Below, one piece after another: positions 1 through 9,605 of a stretch of 64,000 nucleotides of DNA (positions within the stretch are counted from its first letter, which is position 1; the number at the start of each line of letters is the position of its first letter). This DNA comes from Propionivibrio limicola (GTDB taxonomy: Bacteria; Pseudomonadota; Gammaproteobacteria; Burkholderiales; Rhodocyclaceae), in contig NZ_SSSR01000004.1 in the NCBI RefSeq assembly GCF_009469695.1, positions 100,237-164,236 of the forward strand, in the 5' to 3' direction. Below the pieces are notes generated by a model. It saw nothing but the letters and a program-made list of their open reading frames with translations, ran no database searches and was not told where the DNA came from. A program made the translations under genes and the position numbers.

Positions 1-488
1 CCATAAATACATGATACGGTAGCCACGATCACGCAGTCACGTCGCTCCAACAGGCTCTTGGTTGCCGAAAGCCGCATCTGTTCGATGTGTTCGTTGATTG
101 CCGAATCCTTCTCGATGAACAGGTCGCGCGCCGGAACATAAGCTTCGGGCTGATAGTAATCGTAGTAGGAGACGAAGTATTCGACGGCATTGTCCGGTAG
201 AAACTCCCGGAACTCGGAATACAACTGCGCCGCCAGCGTTTTATTCGGCGCCAACACGAGCGCCGGTCGCCCTGTTCGGGCGATCACGTTGGCCATCGTA
301 AAAGTCTTGCCTGACCCGGTCACACCGAGCAACGTCTGATAGGACAGCCCGTCATCCAGCCCCTCAACAAGCCGGGCGATCGCCTCAGGCTGATCGCCCG
401 CCGGCTCGAACGGTTGATAGAGCCTGAAAGGACTTCCTTCAAAAGTGACAAAATCGGGCTTATCCGGCTTTTTCGGAGACGTCATCAT
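1..488 (-). CDS. uvrB: UvrABC system protein B, N-terminal part (cut by window edge)
   Basis: UvrB is the damage-verifying, ATP-driven subunit of the nucleotide excision repair nuclease, loaded onto DNA by UvrA and later joined by UvrC. About 162 N-terminal residues are visible on the minus strand. They include the Walker A motif GVTGSGKT near residue 45, the [15 protein letters not shown] helicase motif, and the [14 protein letters not shown] beta-hairpin region that inserts between the strands. The start is one of two adjacent ATGs (488 or 485). The gene continues beyond base 1. It is divergent from the aminotransferase at 648. I see no CTGT-N8-ACAG LexA box in the 160-bp spacer, so SOS control is not evident from this sequence. 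Confidence 0.95.
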   Translation of the reverse strand, partial: MMTSPKKPDKPDFVTFEGSPFRLYQPFEPAGDQPEAIARLVEGLDDGLSYQTLLGVTGSGKTFTMANVIARTGRPALVLAPNKTLAAQLYSEFREFLPDNAVEYFVSYYDYYQPEAYVPARDLFIEKDSAINEHIEQMRLSATKSLLERRDCVIVATVSCIY

Positions 489-518
489 GCTAGAATTTTA
501 CGTTGAATTTTGACGACT

Positions 519-545
519 GCCGTGGCTTTCGAATAAGCCAACGGC
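519..545. repeat. Imperfect inverted repeat between uvrB and the aminotransferase
   Basis: GCCGTGGCTT at 519-528 pairs with AAGCCAACGGC at 535-545 with one bulged base and a 6-nt loop. It lies in the divergent promoter region, so it could be an operator or a leader hairpin. No regulator can be assigned. Confidence 0.3.
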
Positions 546-647
546 ACCAATTTTCCCTTCATTTACAACCGTCGATGGCGCATCCCGACCCCGACATTCC
601 TTCCGTCGATCGGCTACGTCATGCCTACTACTTACGGAGTACCCGAC

Positions 648-1850
648 ATGTCTTCCTCGATTTTTTCTGCCGTTGAAATGGCACCGCGCGACCCGATTCT
701 TGGGCTGAACGAAGCTTATAACGCCGACTCGCGTTCGACCAAGGTCAATCTGGGCGTTGGCGTTTATTTCGACGATAACGGAAAAATCCCCCTGCTCAAC
801 GCTGTCAAGGTTGCAGAAAAAGTTCGCCTGGATAGCATGCCGGCACGAGGTTACCAGCCAATCGAGGGACTTGCGGCCTACAATCAAGCCGTGCAGGTAA
901 TGCTGTTTGGCAAGGAATCTCCGCTCCTCACCGAAAGCAAAGTGGTCACGGTTGAGGCCCTGGGTGGCACCGGCGCCCTCAAAGTTGGCGCTGATTACCT
1001 GAAACGTCTCATGCCCGACTCCAAGGTTTACATCAGTGATCCCAGCTGGGAAAACCATCGCGGCATTTTCGAGAGTGCGGGCTTCCCGGTCGAAACCTAT
1101 CCCTACTACGACGCAGAAACCCGTGGCGTAAACTTTGACGCCATGAAAGCAAGGCTTGATGCATTGGCGCCTCAATCGATCATTGTCTTGCACGCCTGCT
1201 GCCACAACCCGACCGGAGCCGACCTGACGGAAGATCAATGGCGCCAAGTCATTGACATCATCCGCTCACGTAGTTTGATTGCGTTTATCGACATGGCCTA
1301 CCAAGGCTTTGCCGAAGGCCTTGAGAAAGATGCAACGGCGCTGAATCTTTTTGCCGCTTCGGGTCTGCAGTTCTTTATCTCGACCTCCTATTCGAAGTCG
1401 TTTTCGCTTTACGGCGAGCGCGTTGGCGCATTGTCGGTCGTTACGGACTCCAAAGACGAGGCCGCGCGCGTCATGTCACAAGTCAAGCGCGTCATTCGTA
1501 CCAATTATTCGAACCCGCCGACGCACGGCGGAGCGATTGTGGCAGCCGTCCTCTCGAATCCTGAATTGCGCCAAATGTGGGAAAACGAACTTGCCGGCAT
1601 GCGCGACCGTATCCGCACCATGCGCAGCAGCCTGGCCGAGAAACTGAATGCCAAAGGCGTCGCCCAGGATTTTTCGTTCATCACCAAACAGCGCGGGATG
1701 TTCTCCTACACAGGGCTGACCGCCGAACGGGTCGCTCGCATGCAGAGCGAATTCGGCGTCTATGCGGTAAGCACCGGCCGTGTCTGCATGGCCGCGCTGA
1801 ACTCGAAAAATATTGATTACGTCGCTGACGCGATCGCGGCTGTTCTGTAA
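648..1850 (+). CDS. Aromatic-amino-acid / aspartate aminotransferase (class I, PLP)
   Basis: This is a PLP-dependent transaminase of the AspC/TyrB group, exchanging amino groups between aspartate or aromatic amino acids and 2-oxoglutarate in the cytosol. The 400-residue length is typical. Visible motifs are HNPTG (residues 186-190), the cofactor aspartate in FIDMAYQGF, and the Schiff-base lysine Lys250 in STSYSKSFSLYGERVG. The start at 648 is preferred over the in-frame ATG at 621 because GGAGT sits 7 nt before it and the family begins with this S-x-x-F-x-x-V-E-M-A-P segment. A hairpin terminator follows. Sequence alone does not settle whether aspartate or tyrosine is preferred. Confidence 0.92.
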   Translation: MSSSIFSAVEMAPRDPILGLNEAYNADSRSTKVNLGVGVYFDDNGKIPLLNAVKVAEKVRLDSMPARGYQPIEGLAAYNQAVQVMLFGKESPLLTESKVVTVEALGGTGALKVGADYLKRLMPDSKVYISDPSWENHRGIFESAGFPVETYPYYDAETRGVNFDAMKARLDALAPQSIIVLHACCHNPTGADLTEDQWRQVIDIIRSRSLIAFIDMAYQGFAEGLEKDATALNLFAASGLQFFISTSYSKSFSLYGERVGALSVVTDSKDEAARVMSQVKRVIRTNYSNPPTHGGAIVAAVLSNPELRQMWENELAGMRDRIRTMRSSLAEKLNAKGVAQDFSFITKQRGMFSYTGLTAERVARMQSEFGVYAVSTGRVCMAALNSKNIDYVADAIAAVL

Positions 1851-1870
1851 GGGTTTTCCCTTCGCTTTAC

Positions 1871-1900
1871 GCCAGCCGCAATAGGCGGCTGGCGTTTGTT
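1871..1900 (+). terminator. Rho-independent terminator after the aminotransferase
   Basis: GCCAGCCGC (1871-1879), loop AATAG and GCGGCTGGC (1885-1893) form a perfect 9-bp stem followed by GTTTGTTT. It ends the rightward aminotransferase transcript just before the converging AsmA-like gene stops at 1917. Confidence 0.8.
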
Positions 1901-1916
1901 TACCGCAACCAAAACA

Positions 1917-3812
1917 CTACGACGATCGATGACCCGCTTGCACGATCGGCGACCGAAGATTCCCGCCTATGTTGATGGGCACCTGCATCCGGCTGGCAGT
2001 CCCCATGATTTGCAGTTCCAGGTGGCCATTTACGTTCAGATCGTTATCGACAGCCAGATGGCCGGTCGAACGCATACGCCCGGAGTCGATGACCAACCCC
2101 GTGAGTTGATAACCTCTCGATGAGACTCTTACCTTCCCGGTCAGTTCTTCGAATGCCGTCGCTCCGCCTTGCACAGGCGTGCCGGCGACACGACGCGCTG
2201 CTTCGGCCAGGTCGATTCCGGAAATCACGCCGCGCCGAACTGCAATATCGCCTTCTGTATTTAACGTCCTAAGGATTTTTTCCCAAGAGCCTGTCGCTGC
2301 GGAAAAGCGGATTTTTCCTGTCAGCTCTCCCGAAAACTGCTGACCAAGGCCGATTGCCGGACCGAATGTCGACAAGTTGATCCGTTCAAAAGACAGGGCA
2401 CCCGAGATATCCGCAGGTACTTGCCGGTTTGGCGACACAATAGCCAGCCCCCCCTGGACCCGGCCACCAAAAATGCGCAGATCCATGGCATCGACATTTA
2501 ATACCCCCTCGACCACGCGCCCATGCACCGAGACTGAGTCGAAGCGGTGACGCGAACCATCTGGCACCTTCCAGCCGACCCCCTCCATGGTGAAATCAAT
2601 GGTACGCCCTTCTTGTTTCAGACGTAGCGACAAGTCCTTATCGGCCGTACTGAGCAAAAGGGAATCCAGCTGTTTGGATGACGTTAGCCTAACCTCGCCT
2701 GCCATCCCGGATATTTTCACTCCCCCATAAGCGATACTGACATCTTCAATGCCCATCTTGCCAACCGGCGACGCACTCACGGACGCGACAATTGAGGCAA
2801 ATGTGCCGGTCTGTTCTGGTCCCAACTCGATTCCTTGCACCACGACGTCTGAAACCAATTCGCCGCGACCAAATGATGAAGAAATATTGGGTAGCAACCT
2901 GACCTGATCGACCTGAAGCCCGTGCTTTCCGGCCATTTCTTTTGCGCCGGCCCCGACCTTCACCTCTTTGAGAATAAGTCGTGGCGTCGGAAAAAAAGCC
3001 ACTTGAATTTGACTTACATTGACTGGCAATCCAGTCAATCGAGAGATCGACGCTTCAAACGCTGCCAAGTGGTTGTTGTAGGGATAGAGAACCGCCACGA
3101 CGGGCGCTAGAACTATCACGCCGATCAATATCGAAAAGAATGCGCGAAGTCTTGAGCCCCGTTTCGCCGTTTCGTGCGAAAAACCCGGAATGCGCGTTTG
3201 GGGCCGAGCACAGGGTTTATCAGCTTTGCCCCGCTGAAATAACCCCGCAAGCGTTTTCAGGGCTCCCCTGATTTTCAGGCCTACGCCGGACGATTCACTT
3301 GCCTGAGGAGGCTCATCGGGGATTGGTGCAGGCCGGGATTGGGGGGCAAGGGACAGAGGCGCCCCGCCACCTCCCAGCGAAGCATTCCGAATTCCTCTTT
3401 CAAAATGAGACACCGACAGCATCGTGATGGACATATCCGACGCTTGCATGGAATCTTTTTCGCGCTGCCCGTACGCCGGAATTTCAGAGGTTCGTGAACG
3501 TTGAGCAAACAACACTTCATCATCGCTGCGCCCTACTGCTTCGCGGATTGCCTTTGCGACGCTCTTCCCCTCCGCCCAGATCGGGTCCTGATCGATTTTC
3601 GGAGCGGTTTGAATAAATCCGCCTTTCTCAAGTTCAAGCAGGGTGTTTTCAGTCAGCTGAGGATTGCCGGTTTTCCCGCAAAGGCCAGCAAATGAGGTTT
3701 TCCCATCGACCAAAATCAAAATCATGCGCATGTTTCGCTGAACGAGGCGTGTCCGCTGCCGCATTGCTTCTTCGCCAGCACTCGTTTTTACGTAGACAAC
3801 ATTCGGTTCCAT
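1917..3812 (-). CDS. AsmA-like C-terminal domain membrane protein, hypothetical
   Basis: 631 residues. The N-terminal ~130 residues are soluble and charged. A Pro/Ser-rich linker follows, then one hydrophobic segment around residues 222-245 (FFSILIGVIVLAPVVAVLY). The remaining ~380 residues are beta-rich and resemble the AsmA/TamB/YhdP-like repeats of proteins that bridge the inner membrane and periplasm and are linked to outer-membrane lipid homeostasis. The anchor-plus-AsmA layout suggests the N-terminal part is cytoplasmic, which is unusual because AsmA proteins normally start directly with the anchor. The role of that N-terminal domain is unknown. The gene is monocistronic, converges on the aminotransferase, and has only a weak ribosome site before the ATG at 3812. 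Confidence 0.7.
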   Translation of the reverse strand: MEPNVVYVKTSAGEEAMRQRTRLVQRNMRMILILVDGKTSFAGLCGKTGNPQLTENTLLELEKGGFIQTAPKIDQDPIWAEGKSVAKAIREAVGRSDDEVLFAQRSRTSEIPAYGQREKDSMQASDMSITMLSVSHFERGIRNASLGGGGAPLSLAPQSRPAPIPDEPPQASESSGVGLKIRGALKTLAGLFQRGKADKPCARPQTRIPGFSHETAKRGSRLRAFFSILIGVIVLAPVVAVLYPYNNHLAAFEASISRLTGLPVNVSQIQVAFFPTPRLILKEVKVGAGAKEMAGKHGLQVDQVRLLPNISSSFGRGELVSDVVVQGIELGPEQTGTFASIVASVSASPVGKMGIEDVSIAYGGVKISGMAGEVRLTSSKQLDSLLLSTADKDLSLRLKQEGRTIDFTMEGVGWKVPDGSRHRFDSVSVHGRVVEGVLNVDAMDLRIFGGRVQGGLAIVSPNRQVPADISGALSFERINLSTFGPAIGLGQQFSGELTGKIRFSAATGSWEKILRTLNTEGDIAVRRGVISGIDLAEAARRVAGTPVQGGATAFEELTGKVRVSSRGYQLTGLVIDSGRMRSTGHLAVDNDLNVNGHLELQIMGTASRMQVPINIGGNLRSPIVQAGHRSS

Positions 3813-3912
3813 AGCAGGGATCTATCTTGTTTAGCCAAAGGGAGCCAGGTTGGCGCGCATTGGCAGGCGGTTATCAATGAGAGATAGGGCCGGCAATGCC
3901 AATACGAATTGG

Positions 3913-3941
3913 TTGACATGATAGTCGTCACAGCCTAGAAT
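3913..3941 (+). promoter_or_regulatory. Sigma-70 promoter of tRNA-Asn
   Basis: A perfect -35 TTGACA (3913-3918), a 17-bp spacer and -10 TAGAAT (3936-3941) lie 15 bp before the mature tRNA 5' end. This is one of the clearest sigma-70 promoters in the window and fits a strong stable-RNA gene. Confidence 0.85.
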
Positions 3942-3955
3942 GACGACTTCTTTAT

Positions 3956-4031
3956 TCCCCGATAGCTCAGTTGGTAGAGCGCCGGACTGTTAATCCGTAG
4001 GTCCCTGGTTCGAGCCCAGGTCGGGGAGCCA
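3956..4031 (+). tRNA. tRNA-Asn (anticodon GTT)
   Basis: The 76-nt cloverleaf has acceptor arms TCCCCGA and TCGGGGA, the D-loop AGCTCAGTTGGTAGAGC, anticodon loop CTGTTAA giving GTT, the T-arm GGTTCGAGCC, discriminator G and an encoded CCA. Its own promoter lies upstream and a hairpin terminator follows, so it is a single-gene transcription unit. Confidence 0.97.
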
Positions 4032-4040
4032 AAAATATCA

Positions 4041-4073
4041 AAAAAGCCAATCTTGCTGATTGGCTTTTTGCTT
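4041..4073 (+). terminator. Terminator after tRNA-Asn (bidirectional)
   Basis: AAAAAGCCAATC (4041-4052), loop TTGCT and GATTGGCTTTTT (4058-4069) form a perfect 12-bp inverted repeat with A and T tracts at its ends. It can terminate the tRNA to the right and also the leftward transcript coming from the FAD oxidase gene. Confidence 0.9.
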
Positions 4074-4101
4074 TTGGTGACCAATTTTTACTGCCTGATT
4101 T

Positions 4102-5535
4102 TTAACCCGCCTCAGCCTGCCTCACAAGGGTCGGATCAAATAATTTCCCCGGATTCATTAATCCTTTCGGATCAAGCGCCTGTTTGATCTCAAGCATCAT
4201 CTTCATCTCGACCGAACTCTTGTAGCGTAGCAACTCGCTACGTTTCAACTGTCCTATGCCATGCTCGGCGCTAATCGTGCCCCCTAGCGAATGCACGATG
4301 TCATAGACAATTCTGTTGACCTGCGATTGGGCTGCGAGAAAGGCAGTGTTTTCACCTGCTTCCGGCTTTGACTGGTTGTAATGCAGATTACCGTCACCGA
4401 CGTGCCCGAAAGCGACGATCCGGATTCCCGGGAAGGCATTTTCGAGCGCCGCGCCAGCACGCGCCAGAAATTCGCCGATACGCGAAACGGGCACGGCGAT
4501 ATCGTGTTTGATACTAAACCCTTCGATCTTCTGTGCCTCACTGATATTTTCCCGCAGGGTCCACAAGCGTTTTGCCTGTTCAATGTTTTGCGCAATAACC
4601 GCATCAGTGACGTCACCACGCTCGAACGCCTTCTCCAAGAACGCTTCCAAGGCAGCCGCCAGAGTACCCTCATCGTTCGACGACGAGATTTCGACGAGCA
4701 GATACCACGGACTGCCGGGCAATGGCGCCTGAGCGTCACGGATGTGTTTGAGAACAAGGCCGAGAGAAACATCCGACACCAACTCACACGCAGTCAGCGA
4801 TGTATCAAAGTCTGCCTGCAACGAACCAAGGACCTTGACGGCAACATGAGGGGAATCAATCGCCAACCACGCGGTTGCCGTTGCGCGAGGTAGGGGGAAT
4901 AGCTTCAGCACTGCGGCGGTAATGATTCCCAGCGTTCCTTCAGCGCCGATGAAAAGCTGCTTGAGATCATAACCTGTGTTGTCTTTACGCAAACCGCGCA
5001 ATCCGTTCCAGATATCGCCATTCGGTAACACGACTTCCAGGCCGAGAGTCAATTCGCGGGCATTGCCATAACGTAGAACCTGCACGCCACCCGCGTTTGT
5101 GGAAAGATTCCCGCCGATTTCGCACGTCCCCTCGGCGGCCAGCGAAAGCGGAAAAAGGCGCTCCGCATTGAAGGCGGCGTCTTTTACTGCCTGAAGAACA
5201 CACCCTGCTTCGACGGTGATTGTGTTGTTGGCCGGATCAATGTCGCGAATTCTATTCAGGCGAGAGACGTTGATAAGCACCGCCTCACCCTGCTGATCAG
5301 GAATCCCGGCACCGCACAGACTGGTATTCCCGCCTTGAGGAACCATGGGAACGCCCGCCTCCGCACACAAACGGACAACAGCCGCCACTTCTTCCACCGA
5401 ACCCGGCCGCACGACGCAACGGGCAGCCCCTTGGTAACGCCCCCGCCAATCTTTCAGGAAGGGGGACATACCATCGGTATCGGTCAGCACATAATTGCCA
5501 CCAACGATCGCGGCCAAGCGCTCGATGAGCGACAT
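4102..5535 (-). CDS. FAD-binding (D)-2-hydroxyacid oxidase/dehydrogenase, GlcD/DLD family
   Basis: 477 residues, the usual size for the vanillyl-alcohol-oxidase-fold flavoproteins that oxidise D-lactate, glycolate or 2-hydroxyglutarate. The FAD_binding_4 domain covers about residues 35-215, with PQGGNTSLCGAG as the pyrophosphate-binding loop and GGNLSTNAGG and GAEGTLGIIT downstream. The FAD-oxidase C domain follows, with the GHVGDGNLHYN and EHGIGQLKR metal/substrate motifs. There is no GlcE/GlcF partner nearby, so it resembles single-subunit D-2-hydroxyglutarate or D-lactate dehydrogenases. It lies 9 bp downstream of the H-NS-like gene and in line with rimO. The substrate cannot be told from sequence. 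Confidence 0.85.
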   Translation of the reverse strand: MSLIERLAAIVGGNYVLTDTDGMSPFLKDWRGRYQGAARCVVRPGSVEEVAAVVRLCAEAGVPMVPQGGNTSLCGAGIPDQQGEAVLINVSRLNRIRDIDPANNTITVEAGCVLQAVKDAAFNAERLFPLSLAAEGTCEIGGNLSTNAGGVQVLRYGNARELTLGLEVVLPNGDIWNGLRGLRKDNTGYDLKQLFIGAEGTLGIITAAVLKLFPLPRATATAWLAIDSPHVAVKVLGSLQADFDTSLTACELVSDVSLGLVLKHIRDAQAPLPGSPWYLLVEISSSNDEGTLAAALEAFLEKAFERGDVTDAVIAQNIEQAKRLWTLRENISEAQKIEGFSIKHDIAVPVSRIGEFLARAGAALENAFPGIRIVAFGHVGDGNLHYNQSKPEAGENTAFLAAQSQVNRIVYDIVHSLGGTISAEHGIGQLKRSELLRYKSSVEMKMMLEIKQALDPKGLMNPGKLFDPTLVRQAEAG

Positions 5536-5544
5536 TTCAAACGC

Positions 5545-5865
5545 CTAACGGTTGATAAGGCAATCTTCGAGACGGCCACCCGCCTCAAGAAGCGAGCGAA
5601 CCCATTTGGGCTTGGGACCCTTGCCGCCGTGCCACGTTTCGGCCGGATTGTTGGGATTCTGGTATTTCGCTTCCTTGGTCGCCGATTGCGCTTTTTTGGA
5701 GGAAACGGCTGCCGTCAAACCGAGTTCCTGAGCAGTAAAGCCGTACAACCGGACGTTGCTGCGGGTAAGCTCAAGCGCTTCCTGGCGCTGGCCATCCAGG
5801 ATCGCCTTTTTCTTAGCCTGCAATTCGGCAATTTGCTGTTCAAGTACTTGGATTTCGTTGCTCAT
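5545..5865 (-). CDS. H-NS family nucleoid-associated protein
   Basis: A 106-residue protein. Residues 1-50 form a charged coiled coil for oligomerisation. The C-terminal third carries the H-NS DNA-binding signature YQNPNNPAETWHGGKGPKP, where the G-K-G-P loop enters AT-rich minor grooves. The start at 5865 has GGAGG 6 nt upstream, and the longer upstream reading is out of family. It sits between rimO (31 bp) and a flavoprotein (9 bp) on the same strand. Betaproteobacteria usually carry several such paralogues, so this is probably a local or accessory silencer rather than the only H-NS. Confidence 0.85.
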   Translation of the reverse strand: MSNEIQVLEQQIAELQAKKKAILDGQRQEALELTRSNVRLYGFTAQELGLTAAVSSKKAQSATKEAKYQNPNNPAETWHGGKGPKPKWVRSLLEAGGRLEDCLINR

Positions 5866-5896
5866 TGGTTCCTCCAGATCGATTATGGTTGTGTGA

Positions 5897-7225
5897 TTAC
5901 TGGGTAATGATTTCTGCGTACAGATCGTGTTCGTCAGCATCGACAATGCTCACCTGCAAAAAGTCGCCAGGCTCGGCATCGAAGTAACCGTCGACGAAGA
6001 CAAGACCGTCGATTTCCGGCGCGTCAGCCGACGATCGGGCAATCACGCCTTCCTCATCAACTTCGTCAACGAGCACGGCGATCTCGCGCCCGATCTTGGC
6101 GGCCAGCAGTTCGGCGGAGATGTCTTCCTGCACATCCATCAGACGGCGGCGACGCTCCTCGCGCACCTCATCCGGCACCGCGCCCGGCAGTTCGTTGGCG
6201 GCAGCGCCGTGGACCGGCGAGTACGGGAAGCAGCCGACGCGGTCGAGCCGTGCTTCTTCGAGAAATTCCAGCAGTTCCTCGAATTCGGCCTCGGTCTCGC
6301 CGGGGAAGCCGGTGATGAAGGTGCTGCGGATGGTGAGATCCGGACAGATCGCACGCCAGGCTTTGATGCGCTCGAGATTGTTTTCGGCGCTGGCCGGCCG
6401 TTTCATCGCCTTGAGAATACGAGGGTTCGCATGCTGGAACGGCACGTCGAGGTACGGCAGTATTTTGCCCTCGGCCATCAGCGGAATCAGTTCGTCGACG
6501 CTCGGATACGGATAGACGTAGTGCAGGCGCACCCAGATGCCGAACTCGGCCAGCGCCTCGCACAGCTCCTTCAGCCGCGTTTTGACCGGCCGACCGCCGA
6601 CGAAGCCGGTGCGGTACTTCACATCGACGCCGTAGGCGCTGGTGTCCTGCGAGATGACCAGCAGTTCGCGCACGCCGGCCTCGGCGAGATTCTTTGCCTC
6701 CTGCAGCACATCGCCGATCGGCCGGCTGACCAGCGGCCCGCGCAGCGACGGAATGATGCAGAACGTGCAACCGTGATTGCAGCCTTCGGAAATCTTGAGA
6801 TAAGCGAAGTGCTGCGGCGTCAGTTTGATGCCCTGCGGCGGAACAAGGCTGGTAAACGGATCGTGCGGCTGCGGCAGGTAAGCGTGCACGTTCTGCAAGA
6901 CCTCGTCGGCGGCATGCGGCCCGGTAATCGCCAGCACCTTCGGATGCGTCTCGCGCACCAGATCCTGCTTTGCGCCTAGGCAACCGGTGACAATCACCTT
7001 CCCGTTGGCCTCCAAGGCCTCGCCGATCGCTTCGAGCGACTCCTCAACCGCCGCGTCGATAAAACCGCAGGTATTGACGATCACCAGATCGGCACCTTCG
7101 TAGGAGGGAGAAAGGATGTAACCTTCGGCGCGAAGCTTGGTGAGAATCTGCTCAGAATCGACCAAAGCCTTCGGGCACCCCAGGCTGACCAACCCAATCG
7201 TCGGGATTTTTTCACTAATATTCAA
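5897..7225 (-). CDS. rimO: Ribosomal protein S12 methylthiotransferase
   Basis: RimO is a radical-SAM enzyme that adds a methylthio group to the conserved Asp of ribosomal protein uS12. At 442 residues it is the family's normal length. The UPF0004 domain holds the auxiliary-cluster cysteines C17, C53 and C82. The radical-SAM motif is CNHGCTFC (C149, C153, C156), and a TRAM domain occupies the last ~65 residues. The opening [15 protein letters not shown] separates RimO from MiaB. It is the first gene of a leftward string with an H-NS-like gene and a flavoprotein. Divergent from the TPR gene at 7334. Confidence 0.95.
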   Translation of the reverse strand: MNISEKIPTIGLVSLGCPKALVDSEQILTKLRAEGYILSPSYEGADLVIVNTCGFIDAAVEESLEAIGEALEANGKVIVTGCLGAKQDLVRETHPKVLAITGPHAADEVLQNVHAYLPQPHDPFTSLVPPQGIKLTPQHFAYLKISEGCNHGCTFCIIPSLRGPLVSRPIGDVLQEAKNLAEAGVRELLVISQDTSAYGVDVKYRTGFVGGRPVKTRLKELCEALAEFGIWVRLHYVYPYPSVDELIPLMAEGKILPYLDVPFQHANPRILKAMKRPASAENNLERIKAWRAICPDLTIRSTFITGFPGETEAEFEELLEFLEEARLDRVGCFPYSPVHGAAANELPGAVPDEVREERRRRLMDVQEDISAELLAAKIGREIAVLVDEVDEEGVIARSSADAPEIDGLVFVDGYFDAEPGDFLQVSIVDADEHDLYAEIITQ

Positions 7226-7333
7226 AACGTTGATCTCGACAACAAAAAATTTTGGCGATCATACCGCAGTTGACGTCGCACTTGGCGGGTTAGCCGCTTA
7301 ATTACCTGTTCCCAAACAATTCAACATCAGGCC

Positions 7334-8734
7334 ATGGACCCATCTGACGAGCACGCCGATATTTGCCCGGAAGCGGAAGAACTTTTTTTTGCAGGCGTCT
7401 GCCTGACCGAAAGCGGAGATGTGGCAGGAGCGCAAGACGCCTACCGCAAGGCACTGGCAATCAGCCCGGATTTTGCTGAGGCACACGCCAATCTGGGTTT
7501 GCTGCTCGAACGTAACGCGCAATTCGACGCGGCAGAGCACCATCAACGGCGAGCCGTCGAGATCAATCCTCAACAACCCCAGTTTCTGATTAACCTTGGC
7601 GCCCTGCTTATCCGTCTGAAGCGTTTTGACGAAGCTGAATTGATTTGTCGCCAAGCCCTGCTTCAGGCGCCGTTGTCAGCGTCGGCGTGGACCAACCTTG
7701 GTGTTCTGCAAACCTGTACCTTCCAGGACGCCGAAGCCGAACAATGCCACCGGACGGCTATCGCGCTCGACGCGGAGAACTTGTCGGCACCGACCAACCT
7801 CGCGCATCTATTGCTTCGCCAGGGCCGCTATGAAGAGGGCTGGCGCTATTACGAGCAACGCAAAACATACGAACAACTCGAACGCCTGTTTACTTTCCCG
7901 CGCTGGCAAGGCGATCCGCTTCACGGAAAAAAACTGCTGATCGGTATCGAGATGGGGCACGGCGACATGATCCAGTTCAGCCGTTATGCCCGCATCGCCA
8001 AGGAACATGGCGCTTCACGCGTTGGCATTCTGTGCCATCCCGGGCTCAAACGATTATTTGAGAGCCTTGCGGGCGTTGATGAAATCATTGCCGCGAACGA
8101 AACCGTCCCCCGCGAGGGCTGGGATTACTGGACGCCACCGATGAGTTTTCCCTACTTCTTCAAAACACGCCTCGACTCGATCCCGGCACAGATTCCTTAT
8201 CTGTCGGCAAAACCGGATCAAATTCGTCGCTGGGCACAAGCCATCGGGAGTGAAGAAAAGGGAAAACGAATCGGAATTGTCTGGCGCGGCAACCCCCGCT
8301 TTGAAAACGACGCGGACCGGTCCATCCACGACATGGCGCTACTCGCATCATTGGGAGACATCGCGGGCACCCGGTTTTTCAACCTGCAGAAAGGTTTGAC
8401 CGCTGACGAGGCGAACGAATTGTCGACCCACCTGCCTTGCGACGACCTCGGCCCCCAACTTGACGACTTTGCCGACACCGCCGCCGTCGTCGAAAATCTC
8501 GACCTCGTCATCACCGTGGACTCGGCCGTCGCCCACCTCGCCGGCGCGCTCGAACGCCCGTGCTGGGTTCTATTGCCGGCTTTCAAGACCGACTGGCGCT
8601 GGTTGCTGAATCGCGACGATTCGCCCTGGTATCCGGCAGGAATGCGGCTTTTTCGGCAAGACAAGCCGGGCGACTGGGCGACGGTGTTGGGCAAGGTCAG
8701 AAAGGCGCTGGAAGGTTTGGTTACCGCCAACTGA
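7334..8734 (+). CDS. TPR protein with glycosyltransferase-like C-terminal domain
   Basis: 466 residues. Roughly residues 10-180 are tandem tetratricopeptide repeats with the A-x-x-NLG-x-LL and A-x-AINP-type pattern (YRKALAISPDFAEAHANLGLLL, then further repeats). The C-terminal ~270 residues resemble the GT-B fold found in TPR-linked O-GlcNAc-transferase-like or family 9 proteins of bacteria, with GIVWRGNP and the late VDSAVAHLAGALERPCWVLLP donor-site motif. It probably glycosylates a protein or lipid-linked acceptor, but the substrate is unknown. It stands alone, divergent from rimO and convergent with phaB. Confidence 0.72.
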   Translation: MDPSDEHADICPEAEELFFAGVCLTESGDVAGAQDAYRKALAISPDFAEAHANLGLLLERNAQFDAAEHHQRRAVEINPQQPQFLINLGALLIRLKRFDEAELICRQALLQAPLSASAWTNLGVLQTCTFQDAEAEQCHRTAIALDAENLSAPTNLAHLLLRQGRYEEGWRYYEQRKTYEQLERLFTFPRWQGDPLHGKKLLIGIEMGHGDMIQFSRYARIAKEHGASRVGILCHPGLKRLFESLAGVDEIIAANETVPREGWDYWTPPMSFPYFFKTRLDSIPAQIPYLSAKPDQIRRWAQAIGSEEKGKRIGIVWRGNPRFENDADRSIHDMALLASLGDIAGTRFFNLQKGLTADEANELSTHLPCDDLGPQLDDFADTAAVVENLDLVITVDSAVAHLAGALERPCWVLLPAFKTDWRWLLNRDDSPWYPAGMRLFRQDKPGDWATVLGKVRKALEGLVTAN

Positions 8735-8768
8735 CGATTGGTTGCACGTCGCTCAACATCACACTTCG

Positions 8769-9524
8769 TCAACTCATGTGCATGCCACCGTTGATCGAAA
8801 GATCGGCGCCGGTCATGTAAGCGGCGGCGTCCGAGACGAGATAGGCGACAAGCGCGGCGATTTCGTCCGGCGAGCCAAGGCGCCCGACCGGAATCTGCGG
8901 CAACACCTTCGAGGTCATGATTTCGGTGGGAATAACCGACGTCATCGGCGTCTCGATATAGCCCGGCGACACCGTATTCACCGTCACGCCATAACGTGCC
9001 ACCTCCAACGCCAGCGCTTTCGTAAAACCGTGCATCCCCGCCTTGGCCGCCGCGTAGTTGGTTTGCCCGAACGCGCCTTTTTGCGCATTGACCGAGGAAA
9101 CGTTGATCACCCTCCCCCACTTGCGCTCGACCATACCGTCAATGACTTGCCGGGTCATGTTGAAAACCGACCCCAGATTGGTGTCGATGACCGCATCCCA
9201 ATCGGCGCGGGTCATGCGCCGGAAGGTCATGTCACGCGTAATGCCGGCGTTGTTGACCAGCACATCGACCGGCCCAACCTCGCGTTCAACGGTTTCTACG
9301 CACGCCCGACAAGAATCGTAGTCAGCCACATCGCACGGGATGGCGAAACCCGTGAAGCCTGCCCCGCCACCCATCTTCTCCCGCATAAAGTCCTGCCAGG
9401 CGGAAACCTTCGCATTGCCCGGCGTATGCGTCGCGACAACCTTGAAACCGAGCATCGCCAGCTGCCCACACACAGCCTGACCGATTCCGCCCATTCCTCC
9501 AGTGACCAGCGCTACCTTCTGCAT
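8769..9524 (-). CDS. phaB: Acetoacetyl-CoA reductase (NADPH), PHB synthesis
   Basis: This short-chain dehydrogenase reduces acetoacetyl-CoA to (R)-3-hydroxybutyryl-CoA, the precursor of polyhydroxybutyrate. It has 251 residues, against about 246 for the family. Visible are the Rossmann motif TGGMGGIG (8-15), NNAG (91-94), catalytic Ser143/144, Tyr157 and Lys161 (QTNYAAAKAGMHGFTKALA), and the PhaB-type NVSSVNAQKGAFGQ. No phaC or phaA is within this window, so polymerase and thiolase must be elsewhere. It lies downstream of the DUF2325 unit on the same strand, about 80 bp after the microprotein, and could be read through from it. Confidence 0.9.
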   Translation of the reverse strand: MQKVALVTGGMGGIGQAVCGQLAMLGFKVVATHTPGNAKVSAWQDFMREKMGGGAGFTGFAIPCDVADYDSCRACVETVEREVGPVDVLVNNAGITRDMTFRRMTRADWDAVIDTNLGSVFNMTRQVIDGMVERKWGRVINVSSVNAQKGAFGQTNYAAAKAGMHGFTKALALEVARYGVTVNTVSPGYIETPMTSVIPTEIMTSKVLPQIPVGRLGSPDEIAALVAYLVSDAAAYMTGADLSINGGMHMS

Positions 9525-9605
9525 TTCGCTCCTTTTCGTCTGAAAACGGTAAAAAAGCGCCCACTATCCAGATTCAGCGCCGCAAGTCAAAGCGAAAAAG
9601 CCTCC

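Noticed and set aside
489..647. Search for a LexA box between uvrB and the aminotransferase
   Set aside because: No CTGT-N8-ACAG or close variant was found.
5927..6979. 350-codon + strand frame opposite rimO
   Set aside because: Fully antisense to rimO, which has all three SAM and three auxiliary cysteines; the frame has no domain.
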